From Aulostomus chinensis (Eukaryota; Chordata; Actinopteri; Syngnathiformes; Aulostomidae), in assembly GCA_037954235.1 (NCBI GenBank), contig JBBMOA010000021.1, positions 5,932,501 to 5,996,500 of the forward strand: a stretch of DNA of 64,000 bases, in the 5' to 3' direction. A model generated the notes under the pieces. It searched no databases, had not been told where the DNA came from, and saw only the letters and a list, made by a program, of their open reading frames with translations. Position 1 is the stretch's first letter, and every line of letters starts with the position of its first letter. Of this stretch, positions 12,811-60,200 are shown piece after piece. Position numbers and translations under genes: made by a program.

Positions 12811-13779
12811 CTGGGAGTTGGGGGGGGGGGGGGGTGAGATGAGCAATTTTTTTTAAAGCATACAGGTTAGAATTTAAATATTTGTAATTAATTGTCACAC
12901 TCGTGTCCCCCCCCCCACCCCCCCTCACCTTCTCAACATCTGGGGGATCTGAAAATGTCATAGTGCCGAGGAGAGGGTTCCAGTGACCTGTTAGCTGAAG
13001 GAAAAGAAGATTTTGTTTATTGTTTGTATTTCCAGGTGGTGTTGGTATTTTTCACTCAATAATGCAAATTTGTGTGTGTTATTTAGGTCATGGCTGTGTG
13101 GTGCTGTACATTTGAAAGATATTTCTGTCCCTTTTGTGCTCTGAAGTGGCCAAATTATATAAAAAAACAACAACAACAACACACAAAACATTAGTTGAGT
13201 TCAAATAAACTGGCTAACCATCCTCAGTAGTGCGGCTCAACTAAAACGTCTCGAAATGACTGAAAATCAAACTGAGTTAGAACTGTTCAAGTCAATTAAA
13301 TAAACTCATCTTGAAAATATGAGAAAACTTTGCACGCAGTTTTACAACCTACCGTTGGCTGCTGTGTTGCGCTGTCACTCTTCACCTGGCTTGTGGAAGC
13401 CTGAGCGCTGGACTGGTGACACAACACAGCAACAACAATCAGACAGACAAGATTTTTTTTTTTTTGGTGTTGTTACTCAGAATCCTTTTGATTTCGACCC
13501 TAATTTCATTTCACGTTGATTAATCCATTTGGATCTGGTGGTTGAGCGACAGCTGTAATCAGAGTCACAGAGTCGGTGGTTGCACAAAACATGTGGCTGA
13601 AATTCAAGTTGTTGCAAAATAAACAGCAAATTTTGAAGAGAAAATAAAAGTCAGGGCAAAAGCAGATGTTCCTATCAATCAGTGCTTTTCTTTCTTTAAG
13701 AAAAACAAAATCAAATGTTTCATCTTACCGTGGCTGCGAGAATGAATCCAACCAGGAGAAGTGCTCCAAGTCCTCCCAT
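12796..13779 (-). CDS. Novel small secreted-peptide gene candidate (4 exons, 63 aa)
   Basis: Joined on the minus strand: 13729-13779, 13353-13412, 12929-12994 and 12796-12810, 192 nt including TGA. All three introns are GT-AG (donors GTAAGA, GTAGGT, GTGAGG) and all are phase 0. Exon 1 encodes a typical signal peptide, MGGLGALLLVGFILAAT. A Ser/Thr/Gln-rich segment follows (SSAQASTSQVKSDSATQQPT), then LTGHWNPLLGTMTFSDPPDV and a short E-K-E-T-Q-T end. The product has no Cys and no second hydrophobic segment, so it would be secreted. A TATA box lies about 35 bp above the ATG and an AATAAA about 45 bp after the stop. I do not recognise the family. The first exon and promoter are the strongest part; exon 2-4 choice is inference from splice signals and frame. 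Confidence 0.5.
12929..12994 (-). CDS. Small gene candidate, exon 3
   Basis: 66 nt after the acceptor cttttccttcAG, ending at AAG|GTGAGG. Frame 0 is open for 22 codons (LTGHWNPLLG...). The next frame hits a stop at once; the third stops at its end. Confidence 0.48.
13353..13412 (-). CDS. Small gene candidate, exon 2
   Basis: 60 nt between a pyrimidine-rich acceptor ending gtgtcacCAG and the donor ACG|GTAGGT. Twenty codons, Ser/Thr/Gln-rich, phase 0 at both ends. Confidence 0.5.
13729..13779 (-). CDS. Small gene candidate, exon 1 (signal peptide)
   Basis: 17 codons. The ATG is in strong context (aagATGg) and the donor is ACG|GTAAGA. The coded peptide is a short Gly/Leu/Val/Ile-rich hydrophobic stretch ending A-A-T, a normal signal-peptide shape. 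Confidence 0.6.
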
Positions 13780-13813
13780 CTTCAACACAGTCTCCTCCTC
13801 TCTGGTCTTGACG

Positions 13814-13821
13814 CTTTTATA
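13814..13821 (-). promoter_or_regulatory. TATA box of the small gene candidate
   Basis: TATAAAAG on the minus strand, 35 bp above the candidate ATG, with a GC-box-like ccgccc a little further up (about 13838-13843). The spacing would give a 5'UTR of only about 10-15 nt. Confidence 0.5.
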
Positions 13822-13994
13822 GCTGTCGTGTGTCAGTGGGCGGAGTCAGCGTTGACCCCTAGTTCCATATCAAGGTTGAACTTGCCGTTCACAGTAATTA
13901 TTCTGGAAAATTTGAATAAAACTTTGTTCTTTCAGTTGGACTGCAATAAAGTCAAAACGGAATCCTTAGTGGACGAACTGCAAACTTTAACAGG

Positions 13995-14200
13995 CAGTGG
14001 AGGAGGAAGTATGCAGTTCCTTCACGCAAGCAAAAGTAGAAATACCTCAAAAAATAGTACTCTGGTTAATACTCTGCATTCAAACTTCTACTAAAGTAAA
14101 AGTAGACAAAAAACTGATTTATTACAGTTTTTAGAGTTTACTTTGGAAGTCAAAGTACTCATTCTACATGGTATTTTATATTTTTCTTTGTCAGATCTTT
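13995..14200. repeat. Possible dispersed repeat (agtaaaagta-type)
   Basis: Short blocks such as agtagaaatacct, tctgcattcaaacttctact and aaagtaaaagtag resemble from memory a very common fish repeat built on tactTaagtaaaagta. The copy is degraded and its boundaries are a guess. Confidence 0.35.
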
Positions 14201-15650
14201 CTCGTCAATGTAAAGTTTAACTGATGGCTTCAGATAAATTCGGTGGAATAAAAAGTAAAATAACTCCTTTGAAATGTAGAAGAGTAAAAGAACAATGTCG
14301 TCCAAAATAAATACTCCAGGACTTTATTTTCATGTTTTAATGCCCACTTCCTGTTTTATTTTGAAATATCTTGTCATGGATTATACTTCTTGTATTGTCG
14401 TGCCATGATAGTTGTCGCTTGCCAGGTGTTTGAATCTGCTGGACTTATTCATGCTCGTTTCCCTGCTGCCCTCTCATACGACCTCCGACCTTCCTACTTA
14501 AGATTCAGTTTGGTGCCCGTATTTTTCAAAAACCTTAAAAAAAGACTAAATCTTCCATAATCCAGAGATTAAAAGGTAAAAGGTTGTGTTTGTTTGTGCC
14601 TGCAAGTTTTTGACTTTGAACTTCAAACAAAGCTACAAACTCAAAGCCAAGTTCCTCTGTTCAGTAGAAACTGCAGGAGAAAGATACAGGACACCGGCCT
14701 TGTCTGTAAAGTGTGCGATCAATTCTGGTAGAGAAGAAGAAAACACGCACAAATGTCCGTTTATTCTTATTGGATGATGACTGTGGAATTTAATTTTTTT
14801 TTTTTTTTTTTTTACACTCAGCTGACTTTATTACCTTTTAGCTAATCTGGAATTCTTCTTGAAAACAATGAAAAAGGGAACTTTTACAGGTGTAACGAAT
14901 GTCTGATGTGACAAGAACGTTAAATAACCAGCACAGATCTGCCAGTCCCCGCTTTAATGTTCCCGACTGGGTTTTCATCAGTTTGTAATCCACCAATCCC
15001 AATCAAGCGTCCTTCATTTGTTTCCCATTTTCTGCAGCTTCAACGTCCAGCAGCCTAATGTCACCAATTAGCGCGACACTGATTATAAACTCCACAACTC
15101 TTCTTTACGGCCTCTTCCATCTTGTGTGAATGTCCACTGAAAAATCCAGCATTTTCCTGTCAGTGCAGAACTTTATTTTTGTTTTTTTCCCCCTGCTAGC
15201 TTCCATTTCAGAGCCACCCGTTCGTGCTAGACTGGAGATGCAGGACACACGTCTCTTTACTGCCTCCTGTATTTTCTATCAATAGATTACCATACAGCTT
15301 GCAGTTTTCCACGCGCTAGTACGCTCTGTTTTTTTTCCCCCCAACGGCGTCCATGTCCATTTTGGACTGGTATTTGACTGCTGCCCGGCTGAGGACAGAA
15401 ACGGAGGCCTGTCTCGTTCACCTCAGAGTTGCATCATCAACTACTTGTGTAGAATTCTCCTTTGTAAAGGAAACTTTTTTTTTCTTTTTCTTTTTTTTTT
15501 AAAAAGTGACTTTGTGTAATGTTCCTTTATGTGTCCTCAACAATCTCACCTCTTTATCGGCTTCCTTTGTGGTTGCCATACGTTTGTCAAAATTTCGTAC
15601 TCCAACAGCATGAAAGACACAACAAAATTAATCAGCTTCTTAAAAGAAAA
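14201..15650. other. Intergenic stretch left of SCRIB
   Basis: No gene recognised. Contains T-runs near 14792-14813 and 15476-15500. May include the distal end of the SCRIB 3'UTR. Confidence 0.45.
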
Positions 15651-15656
15651 GTAAAA

Positions 15657-17478
15657 TTTATTATTCCTGAACCACAAAATAGACTTCTTTGGTTGTACAA
15701 ATTCACTAGTTACAGTCTTGTATGAGCTCTACCCCATCCACTCTAGGACTTTTAACCCTTTACCCTCCAAACTATTTGCAAGTAAAAGCCCCCCAAAGAG
15801 AACTTGACACAACAGAATAACACAAAAAAACACTTCATCAGTAATGTAGTGAAACCCATCTGTAAAAGATTTATCTACTGTACGTTAAAAAAAAAAGCCA
15901 TTGTAAATGTTATCAAACTGAATTTCAGTCAGTGAGCGCAACATGGAAAGCTATAATTAGAAAACCCTACATTAAATTAACACAAATGCTACTATGCTGT
16001 GATTATGCAAAAAAATGTCAGGTGTATAGACTGACACAAGCAAAGAAAAAAAACAACAACAACAACAGAAAAACAGAGTATGTGATGAGATCGATTCTGG
16101 AGAGGGTTGTTTTTTTTTGTCGTTGTTGTTTTTTTAAAAAACAAAAACAAAACTCGGCTCCGCCTCTCTGGACTCTCCCATTAACAAACCAATATACATG
16201 CAGAGAGCATCCCGGCAACCAAACCCGCCGAAACCCAGACAACAACATGCTGGGGTCCGGGTCAAGACTGGCTCAGTTTCACATCCGAAGCTTGCTTTCC
16301 TTTTTCAGTATTTATACATTATTCACACAAAAATAAATGTTTGTTTGTATTTTTTTTTCCTCAGTGGCATCAGATTTAAATTAAGCAGAAAAAAAAGAAA
16401 GAAAGAAAACAAAACACCTGCTACCTTCAACGTCACTCTGGAATATCTCCAGCTGATGCAGAGGGAGAGAAATGAACGATTCACGAAGATAAAGTCAAAA
16501 AGCATGACCCTAAGAGGGAAGTACCATTATTTATTTAATGATGCATGATCCCAAACTTCATTTTCCCAGCAGCTTCCTCCAGTGTGTTCTTATTAAATTA
16601 GGGGAATGTTCTACATCTTAATTGGATGCTCCCTTGAATTCTACTGACATTATTTGGCAGCATTACTTTGTTCAAGCAGTCTAATGTGGATATGTTTGCC
16701 ATAAAGTGATACGCAGCACATTAGTTTGGACTTTTCTAATCAATTCCTTACGATAAATTAGACACACATCTATAACAGTGTAAAAACAGGGCCTTTGATT
16801 TGACTAAAATCATAAAAACAATAAATTATTTAAGATACACGCAGTTTAAAAAGCTGACCTGGCAGTGCAAGAACGATATGTAGTTTTATTTTTGTTTTAA
16901 AGCTTTCTGTAATGTGTGACAGTGAAGGTAGCAGGATGTTCCCTCAAATATATACACACACACACACTCCTGTCTGCCCTGAAAACACTCTTGACATTTT
17001 ACAACCTAGTCACTGAAAGCGTGTTAGTATCTCTATCACCCACTTCTTCTCTCTTCCAGTAATATATATTTTTTTAAAAACAGCAAAAATCATTGGGAGA
17101 TTTAGAAATTTAAAAAAAAGAAAAAAAAAACAAAACTAAAAACATGGGTCACCCTTTTGTTAAAATTGATGAGCTTCTAATAGGCAAACAGATAAAAGCA
17201 CGTGGTTGTGTGAGAGGCAGTCCTAACTACCCGCGCTAGCTTGGTTTTCTCGTCCTCCAGGGGACTCCATGACGACTCGTCCACAGACTGCAGAGGCAAG
17301 ACTGGCACGCAGGGTTATTAGTGAGTGTGGAGACTATCAGTGGATCTAGATCTGCTCTACTGACACTCTAGTGTTTTGGTGACTGCACCTGCAGAGGATG
17401 CACTTGTGTGTGCGCGTGTGTGTGTTTGCCAGTGTATATGAATGTGTGTGCCATCCCGTCTTCTCTCAGTGTGAGGTG
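15657..17478 (-). other. scrib: SCRIB 3'UTR (probable)
   Basis: Sequence downstream of the SCRIB stop on the minus strand. AATAAA signals occur at 16885-16890 (about 590 bp past the stop) and 15657-15662 (about 1.8 kb past it). Several short AC/GT and A/T runs are present. The true end is undetermined. Confidence 0.45.
16885..16890 (-). terminator. scrib: Candidate SCRIB polyadenylation signal
   Basis: AATAAA on the minus strand, about 590 bp after the SCRIB stop codon; a second one lies at 15657-15662. Confidence 0.35.
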
Positions 17479-53776
<36,298 letters not shown>

Positions 53777-53844
53777 TTAAATCTGGATTTTGTTAACACT
53801 CTGAGTTGATCGATTCTAATCTTTATTTTTTTCCCCCGCAGCAA

Positions 53845-53855
53845 AGGGCTTAATT
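53845..53855. repeat. Target-site duplication, left copy
   Basis: agggcttaatt, identical to 54241-54251, directly abutting the ccatccatcc tail of the SINE. Confidence 0.9.
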
Positions 53856-54240
53856 CCATCCATCCATCGTCATCTTCCGCTTATTCCTTACTAGTAAGGG
53901 TCGCGGGGGGGCTGGAGCCTATCTCAGCATCTACGGGCGAGAGGCAGGGTACACCCTGGACAGGTCGCCAGTCCATCGCAGGTCCAACATACAGAGACGA
54001 ACAACCATTCACACTCACATTCATACCTACGGTCAATTTAGAGTATCCAATCAGCCTAGTCCCCAAATTGCACGTCTTTGGACAGTGGGAGGAAGCCAGA
54101 GTACCCGGAGAGAACCCACGCAGGCACGGGGAGAACATGCAAACTCCACACAGAAAGATCCCACGCCCGAGCCGGGACTCGAACCCGGAACCTTCTTGCT
54201 GTGAGGCCACAGTGCTAACCACTGCACCACCGTGCAGCCT
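53856..54240 (-). mobile_element. tRNA-derived SINE, full length, with perfect TSDs
   Basis: On the minus strand the head gtggtgcagtggttagcact and the box gggttcgagtcccggc are RNA polymerase III A- and B-box-like tRNA parts. A long body follows (tttgcatgttctccccgtgc, cctgtccagggtgtaccctg), ending in (GGAT)n. Identical 11-bp flanks (53845-53855 and 54241-54251) mark the insertion. The body and tail are a family very abundant in percomorph genomes, thought to borrow a LINE tail; I do not assign a database name. Confidence 0.88.
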
Positions 54241-54251
54241 AGGGCTTAATT
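54241..54251. repeat. Target-site duplication, right copy
   Basis: agggcttaatt, the second copy of the 11-bp duplication flanking the SINE. Confidence 0.9.
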
Positions 54252-57200
54252 GAAACATCTTTTTTTTTTTTTAGGATGTCCCATGGAATGAATGCACCAT
54301 CGACGAATCCAAATGGAGAGCTCTGATTCTTTTCTCTGATAGACACAAGTACCACCGTACAACCTGGATCTAAAAGCACAGAGCGGTTGTCATGAAACTC
54401 TTCCGATTTAAAACTGAAACTACAACTTTTTTGTATAAATTAGCATTATGTTCTTACAGATATCGGAATGAAATATGAAAATACAAATCCCATCACAGAC
54501 CGCCTGACAGGGTGGTTCAACATTTTGGCGTTACAGATCCTTTGAAAACTGTTTGACTAATTACATGAATGATCATTAAATCTAGTTGTCTAGCATCTTC
54601 GTATCAATAAACAATCATATTTTTTACAGCACAGGGATGTGAACATCAGAATCAAGTGCAACCTCAGCTTCAATGCATTTCAAAAAAAGCTGAGCAAACA
54701 TATTGGTTTAGGAACGCTGAGGACATTCTCCCCCAACCACAACTGTACAGCATTCACAAAACACCCTGTATATTCAGGGAAAAAACATTCTATCTTCATA
54801 AAAAAGGGGGGGGCTCATCACCATGGCAACGCCAACCAAGCAAAGTGGTTTTCGATAGGAGAGTTGAGGAAAGTGCTGCAGCTGCGACCGTGCCAAGTGC
54901 TTTCACAAGCGCCTGGTCGCCGGACGGGACGGCGTTCAGAAACATTCCTCCGCCAGCCGCACTGTGAACGTCTCTGTGTGTCATCTGCCGTTCACATGGA
55001 CAGACAAGACAGGCTGGCGGGGAACAGCAAGATAAACAGGCCCAAACTATGCAGTTATTAACCCTCAATCAGTCCCTGGTACTGCAACACATAGAGGAGC
55101 CACTGTTTGCCTTCTCAAAAGCCGGGCCACTTCCCAGACGCAGCAATGAAGGCAGTCTCTTGAGGAACTTGCAGACTTGGACTTGGGGTAGGAATCTGTA
55201 TAAAGTCATTATTCCAGGATGTTTTGTGAATAAGATTGGAGACTCAAGTTGAATTCTAATTAAATGGAAGGCTGCGTCAGCATAGGCCCGCTCTTAGAAA
55301 ATAAACCCTGTGTAGGGATGTCAAACAATATCGGAACCTCATCGTATTGGATGAGCAAAAAGGCCCAGTGTAGCTCAAGTTTCTTCTTCTTTAACAGAAG
55401 ATGAGGACTGGTAGGCTTTCCGAAATGTTTTGGAAATAAATAAAACATGACTTATTCAAAATCACAATGTTACATGCATTTTTCAGCATGTGGAAAATGA
55501 TAATATTCTATGATATTTGTTTTTATACAGACAATTATCAACTTTATCAGCTGTCGAATATCAGGATATCAGCAAAAAGTACAATATGGTGCATCCCCAA
55601 TGTCAGGCTGTGACGACACCGGATATTTTGAGCTACACAACAATACCACTGAACTTCAATACCAAAACAACAAACCAATGAGCTGCACCACCTTAAAGGT
55701 TCCTGTTGTCTCCATATTTTGTGTTTTTCAAACTACAAACCAACCGAAAACAACAGAAAGATTGCTGCACCTGCACTTCCAGTGGTACGTTGCAATATTA
55801 TCTAGCATCTCCAGTGCTTGAGCTACCTCTGGTACCTACGATTTCATAATATAAATACAATGGAAAATTCAATGCTTCTTATTCACTATTTAAAGTTACA
55901 GAAATGTGGCACTTGTTTAATTCCTGTCTCTAAACTGTTGTTCCTCAGATATAAAGACACAAGCATTTCCAAGCACGCTGTCGCTTCTCTGCCTTACAAG
56001 TGTAAAAACACAAAACTCCACACACTTGAATACAGCATGGGAGAGCTCTACAATTATGCTGACAAAGAGAAGAATGCTGCAGTTCAGCTCCTCTCAGTCT
56101 CTTGAAGACAGGCACTTCCTGCTCTTAACTAGTTCTGTTTATTTTGCGGAGATGGGGAGTGAGATAGCTAGCAGTGAAATACAAAGCTTGTTAGCACTTG
56201 TAAGGAATATTTAACATTTCTCAACATTTGTGGACAGCTTCCATATCTGATGGAGGAGGGTGAGATTGTGGCAGTGTTAAAAAAAACAACAAAAACAACA
56301 AAAAAAACAGAGACATAAAGGGTGTTGGCTCTATAAGTACCAGGTGACAACTATCAGATGGCAGGAACGGGAAACAGGAGCTCAAGAGGACCATGTGACT
56401 GGGGCCAAGCCCAGATGGAAACCAGCTCCCAGTGGGGGGGCGGGCGCGACCTTCCCAGCAGAACAGGTGAACAGATGGAAAGCCTCTCAGGGATCTTTGA
56501 AACACCTGACGACTAAAAATGCAGATACAAGAACTTAGAAGAGCAACACTCAGAAAATATAACTGCATTCACACAAACAGCTTCCATCCAGGCTGAAGCA
56601 ATCGAATAAAGTGCATTCCTTTCCTCTCTTGATATCATCCAGAGCCCAATCTGTGATTGGAGGAACTAGAGCTGGACTGTAATGCAATCATGTACTTATG
56701 ACCACTCACAAAGATGGCCATTCACTCCTAAGTAGCGGCTCACAGACAGGCATGCTTGTGTTTTTAGGAAGCAAATAAGATTCTTTACAAAATCCTCAAA
56801 ACATAAAACATGACAAGAGAAATTTTTAAGAAGGTAATAAATCTGTTCCCTATTGTGGCCACTTATTTTAAGAATAAAGTTATAATAAAGTAAAATCTCC
56901 ATCAACAATGGAGAAAATGTTCTTTCTTTCAGAAAATGTTTCTGCTGAAACCTGCCATTTCCCATCAACTGGCGTACTTTCAGATTAAACAATGCAGAAC
57001 CAACACTTTTATACGGGTCAGTGGGTCAATTGGAATAACAAGTGAGAGCTGCGGGATTTAGTGTACCGCCACCATCATTTTTATTGTATTACTGAGCTGC
57101 ATCAGTCTCCTCAGTGGCACATCAATCTGCTCAGTCATTCGGCAAGCTTTCACATGTTTGTGTGTAACTGTTTGTAGAGAGGCAGCATGCTGGTGAGAGA

Positions 57201-60200
57201 AAGTATGCAACATTTCCTTAACAACTTGGCAACTGGGATTTTTTTTTTATGCTGATGTTTGCAAGACTTGTTTGCTTAAGGAAGAAGGCGAGAATGTGAA
57301 CAGGGGGATACAGTGCAGAGAAGAGTGGGGGGGTTCCGGTAAATTATGGCCCTATCAGCAGATGGCAGTGTGGGGTCTCAGACCTCAACCAAACTGAAAA
57401 TAAGACTACAGAATAAAATGAAAATAAAATATAGTAAAAGTGTGTGTCAACAGCCAGGCTATCCAACGTAGCAGGCAGCCTTTGTTCAGAGTTCAGCAGT
57501 GCAAACATTGTAAAATAGAACACGATTGGGCCACCATGTTCCTTTTTAAACCACTCTGAATTCCAGAGAAAAGAATAGCAGATAAATTACATGTAGGGTG
57601 GCTAAGACTTTTATGAGAACCGACACAGCTGCACAGATTCTGTTGCACTATGATAACATCTCCCCACACGGGAGGATCGGGTCTGTGGAACATCCACAAT
57701 GTGACCAACTAAAGCTTACGTGAAATGGGTTCTGTGGTTTGGTTACTTACAAGAGATATCCCCATTATCATACAGTGAATGAAGCCTGGTCACCCATGAG
57801 CAACCTGTGACAAAGAGCAGGGCTTTGGCACAAGTCCCTCACGTTGCACTTGAGCTTATGCTGAGTACCATAAAATGCATCAGCCTGCCTGGCTTACATC
57901 CCATTCCAGAAGAGTGTATGATAGTGTGCATGTACGAGGAGAAGGAGAGACCCTGTGCTGCAGGTCTTTAAATCAGCACACAACAGTGTTTACCAAGTTT
58001 TTCTTTGGCTGTGGTGGCCAGGAACTATGCAGCTCTGCATGTGTGTGTATCAGCGAGTAGAAAAGCGTGCCAACATGCATATTTTTGTGTTCATGTGTAT
58101 TAGCAGAGTTTGTTTAGAGTGTTTATGAGAGTGTTTATGAGCACTGAAAGAGAGTGTAAATTCACAGGGGTGAATGTTGATGTTTGTTGGCCTCCAATCG
58201 CTCTAGACAGGCTCATTAAAATGTGACAGCAGATATCAAAGAAGTGCATGTGAGTCGGCTGTTTCCTGTAGAAGTAACGTTCCGCTGCAAGTGCAGTGAG
58301 CTGAAGCTTTCTGTTTACAGAGGCGACAGCTTTCCAGTCAAGTGAATCCATCTAGCTTATGGTTCCCTTCCAATCGTGCCATCAGACTAAAGACAGAAAT
58401 GTCTCCTCCCACCTGCTAAACACACACAAATAACTAAATTCAATCATCATCTTCCAGGGCACATTTCAGCAAGCAGGGGGAGACCATGTTTGAGAAACCC
58501 CAGGCACCACTATGTTTGCCTTCAATCATTAACCTAAGTTCATGTTCAATAAGATGTCCTCATTGCTTAGCGTATTGTGAAATATACACAAAAAGGTTTA
58601 ACTGACTGTCTGGATCTTGGCTCACCTTCAGATGCTTTTAAAGCGGAGGTCAGATTGCATACATTATGAAACCTCTCCCACTATTCTTTTCATAATCCTC
58701 ATTTCTTTCTGTTTTCCCTCTCACACACTTCATTTCCTCTGGAAATGGAATTCCTATTCACACATTCCCAAGTCTCTAAATCTTGTGCCAAATCTGCAGA
58801 GTTGCCCCAGCCCCTGTGTCCCCACTCTTCCATTATCCACTCCCTCCCCATGCACACCAACTACACACACTGCTGACAATAATACTGGGGTGAGGGGCTC
58901 AAAGCAAGGGGAGGAGAGAGCGCATGCTTTTGAGTTGGCCTGCACTCTTTCAGTGTCCGGGAAATAAAAAGCTTAGGAGGATGCGGTTGAGTGAATAACT
59001 TGGTTGGTCACTAGAATGGCGAGCCTCATTACTGCAAACTTTTTCTATAGATAGCTGAAGTTATTGTTGCAGTATGAAGTCAGTACACGAGTGACCACAG
59101 ACACAAGGCAGCAATAACATGAGGTAGAAACGCATTAAGTCCTTCTCCTCATGCTGACCTTAATACCCTCAGTGCAAAAAAAAAAAAGCACCAGCAAGAC
59201 TACATAAACAGTCATTTCAAGGCCAATACTAATGGAGCAACGCATGACCTGATACTGCTGTGGTGGTCAGTCAAAGCACCCCCCTGCAGAGCTTCAAACC
59301 CAAAGTTTCCACAAAAAAAAAAAAAGTCTCTATATTAACGACACCCTAATGTGTTGTATTCCCCTCCTCCACCTCTTGCTCACACCACTGTGCCACTTCT
59401 GTGGGTTCCCTCCATTTTCTTAAGCAGAAGGACAAAGGCCAAGCAGTCAGCCCCACACAAGCCTGTCAGTCACAGCCCAGCTCTCGTTGACCCCCCTCCC
59501 TCGCAAGCCTCGGCCAGGGGATTCCTTTATTGTCTGCCCTTCCTCCGAAGGGTACCGCGGTGAAGAGGACTGGATATGGACAGATGTAGATTTGAAAGAG
59601 GAACCTGGTGTAAGATTACAAAAAGGAAAGAAAAGCTGAGAGGGATGGACAAGAGGAGATATGAGAACAGGGCAGAGACGAAAAAGAGGGTTTGTGTGAA
59701 AAGTAGAAAAGAGGAGAGAGAAAAGGACTGATGGTGGATTATTAATAAAGAGGAAAGGGAAACAACAGATTCCCATAGTGTGCTGGACAGGACATCAGCT
59801 ACTGACCAACAAATTATTTAATTCCGTCCAGAGATTCACTGCGGAGCTTTCTGACAGAGGACAAATGTCTTGATCCAAAAAAACGTGCTACAAACCGAAT
59901 GACTGACTAATGTGGTTTAGACTGGTCCACCCGGGTTAATATGCAGTGTGAAGTACTCCCAATGGTCGTATCAGAAAAAAAACCTGCACACGTTAGACAA
60001 ACAATACAACCATCCAACAACTCACAACTCACAATTATAAACCTACATTCTACTTCCTCTGCCCTCATCCACTGCCTCCTACATGTTCCCCCTCTATTTT
60101 TGGAGCCGAGATGTGAATTTCTGCATGTGTGAATAGAAAAATAAATATCATAAATAATCCTGAAACACCAGCAGCTCATGCTGGATTGAACCTCCAATGA

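Noticed and set aside
12991..13191. Minus-strand 66-codon frame as an exon of the small gene candidate
   Set aside because: It has an acceptor-like cacttcAG but no good donor; the frame ends at a stop exactly where the better acceptor of exon 3 lies.
53881..54258. 125-codon minus-strand frame (GGAVVSTVASQQEGSGFE...)
   Set aside because: It is the tRNA-derived SINE translated; no gene.
54796..55068. 90-codon minus-strand frame in the CpG-dense patch as the SCRIB start exon
   Set aside because: It has no resemblance to the conserved CIPLWRCNRHVES start and no donor in the right phase.
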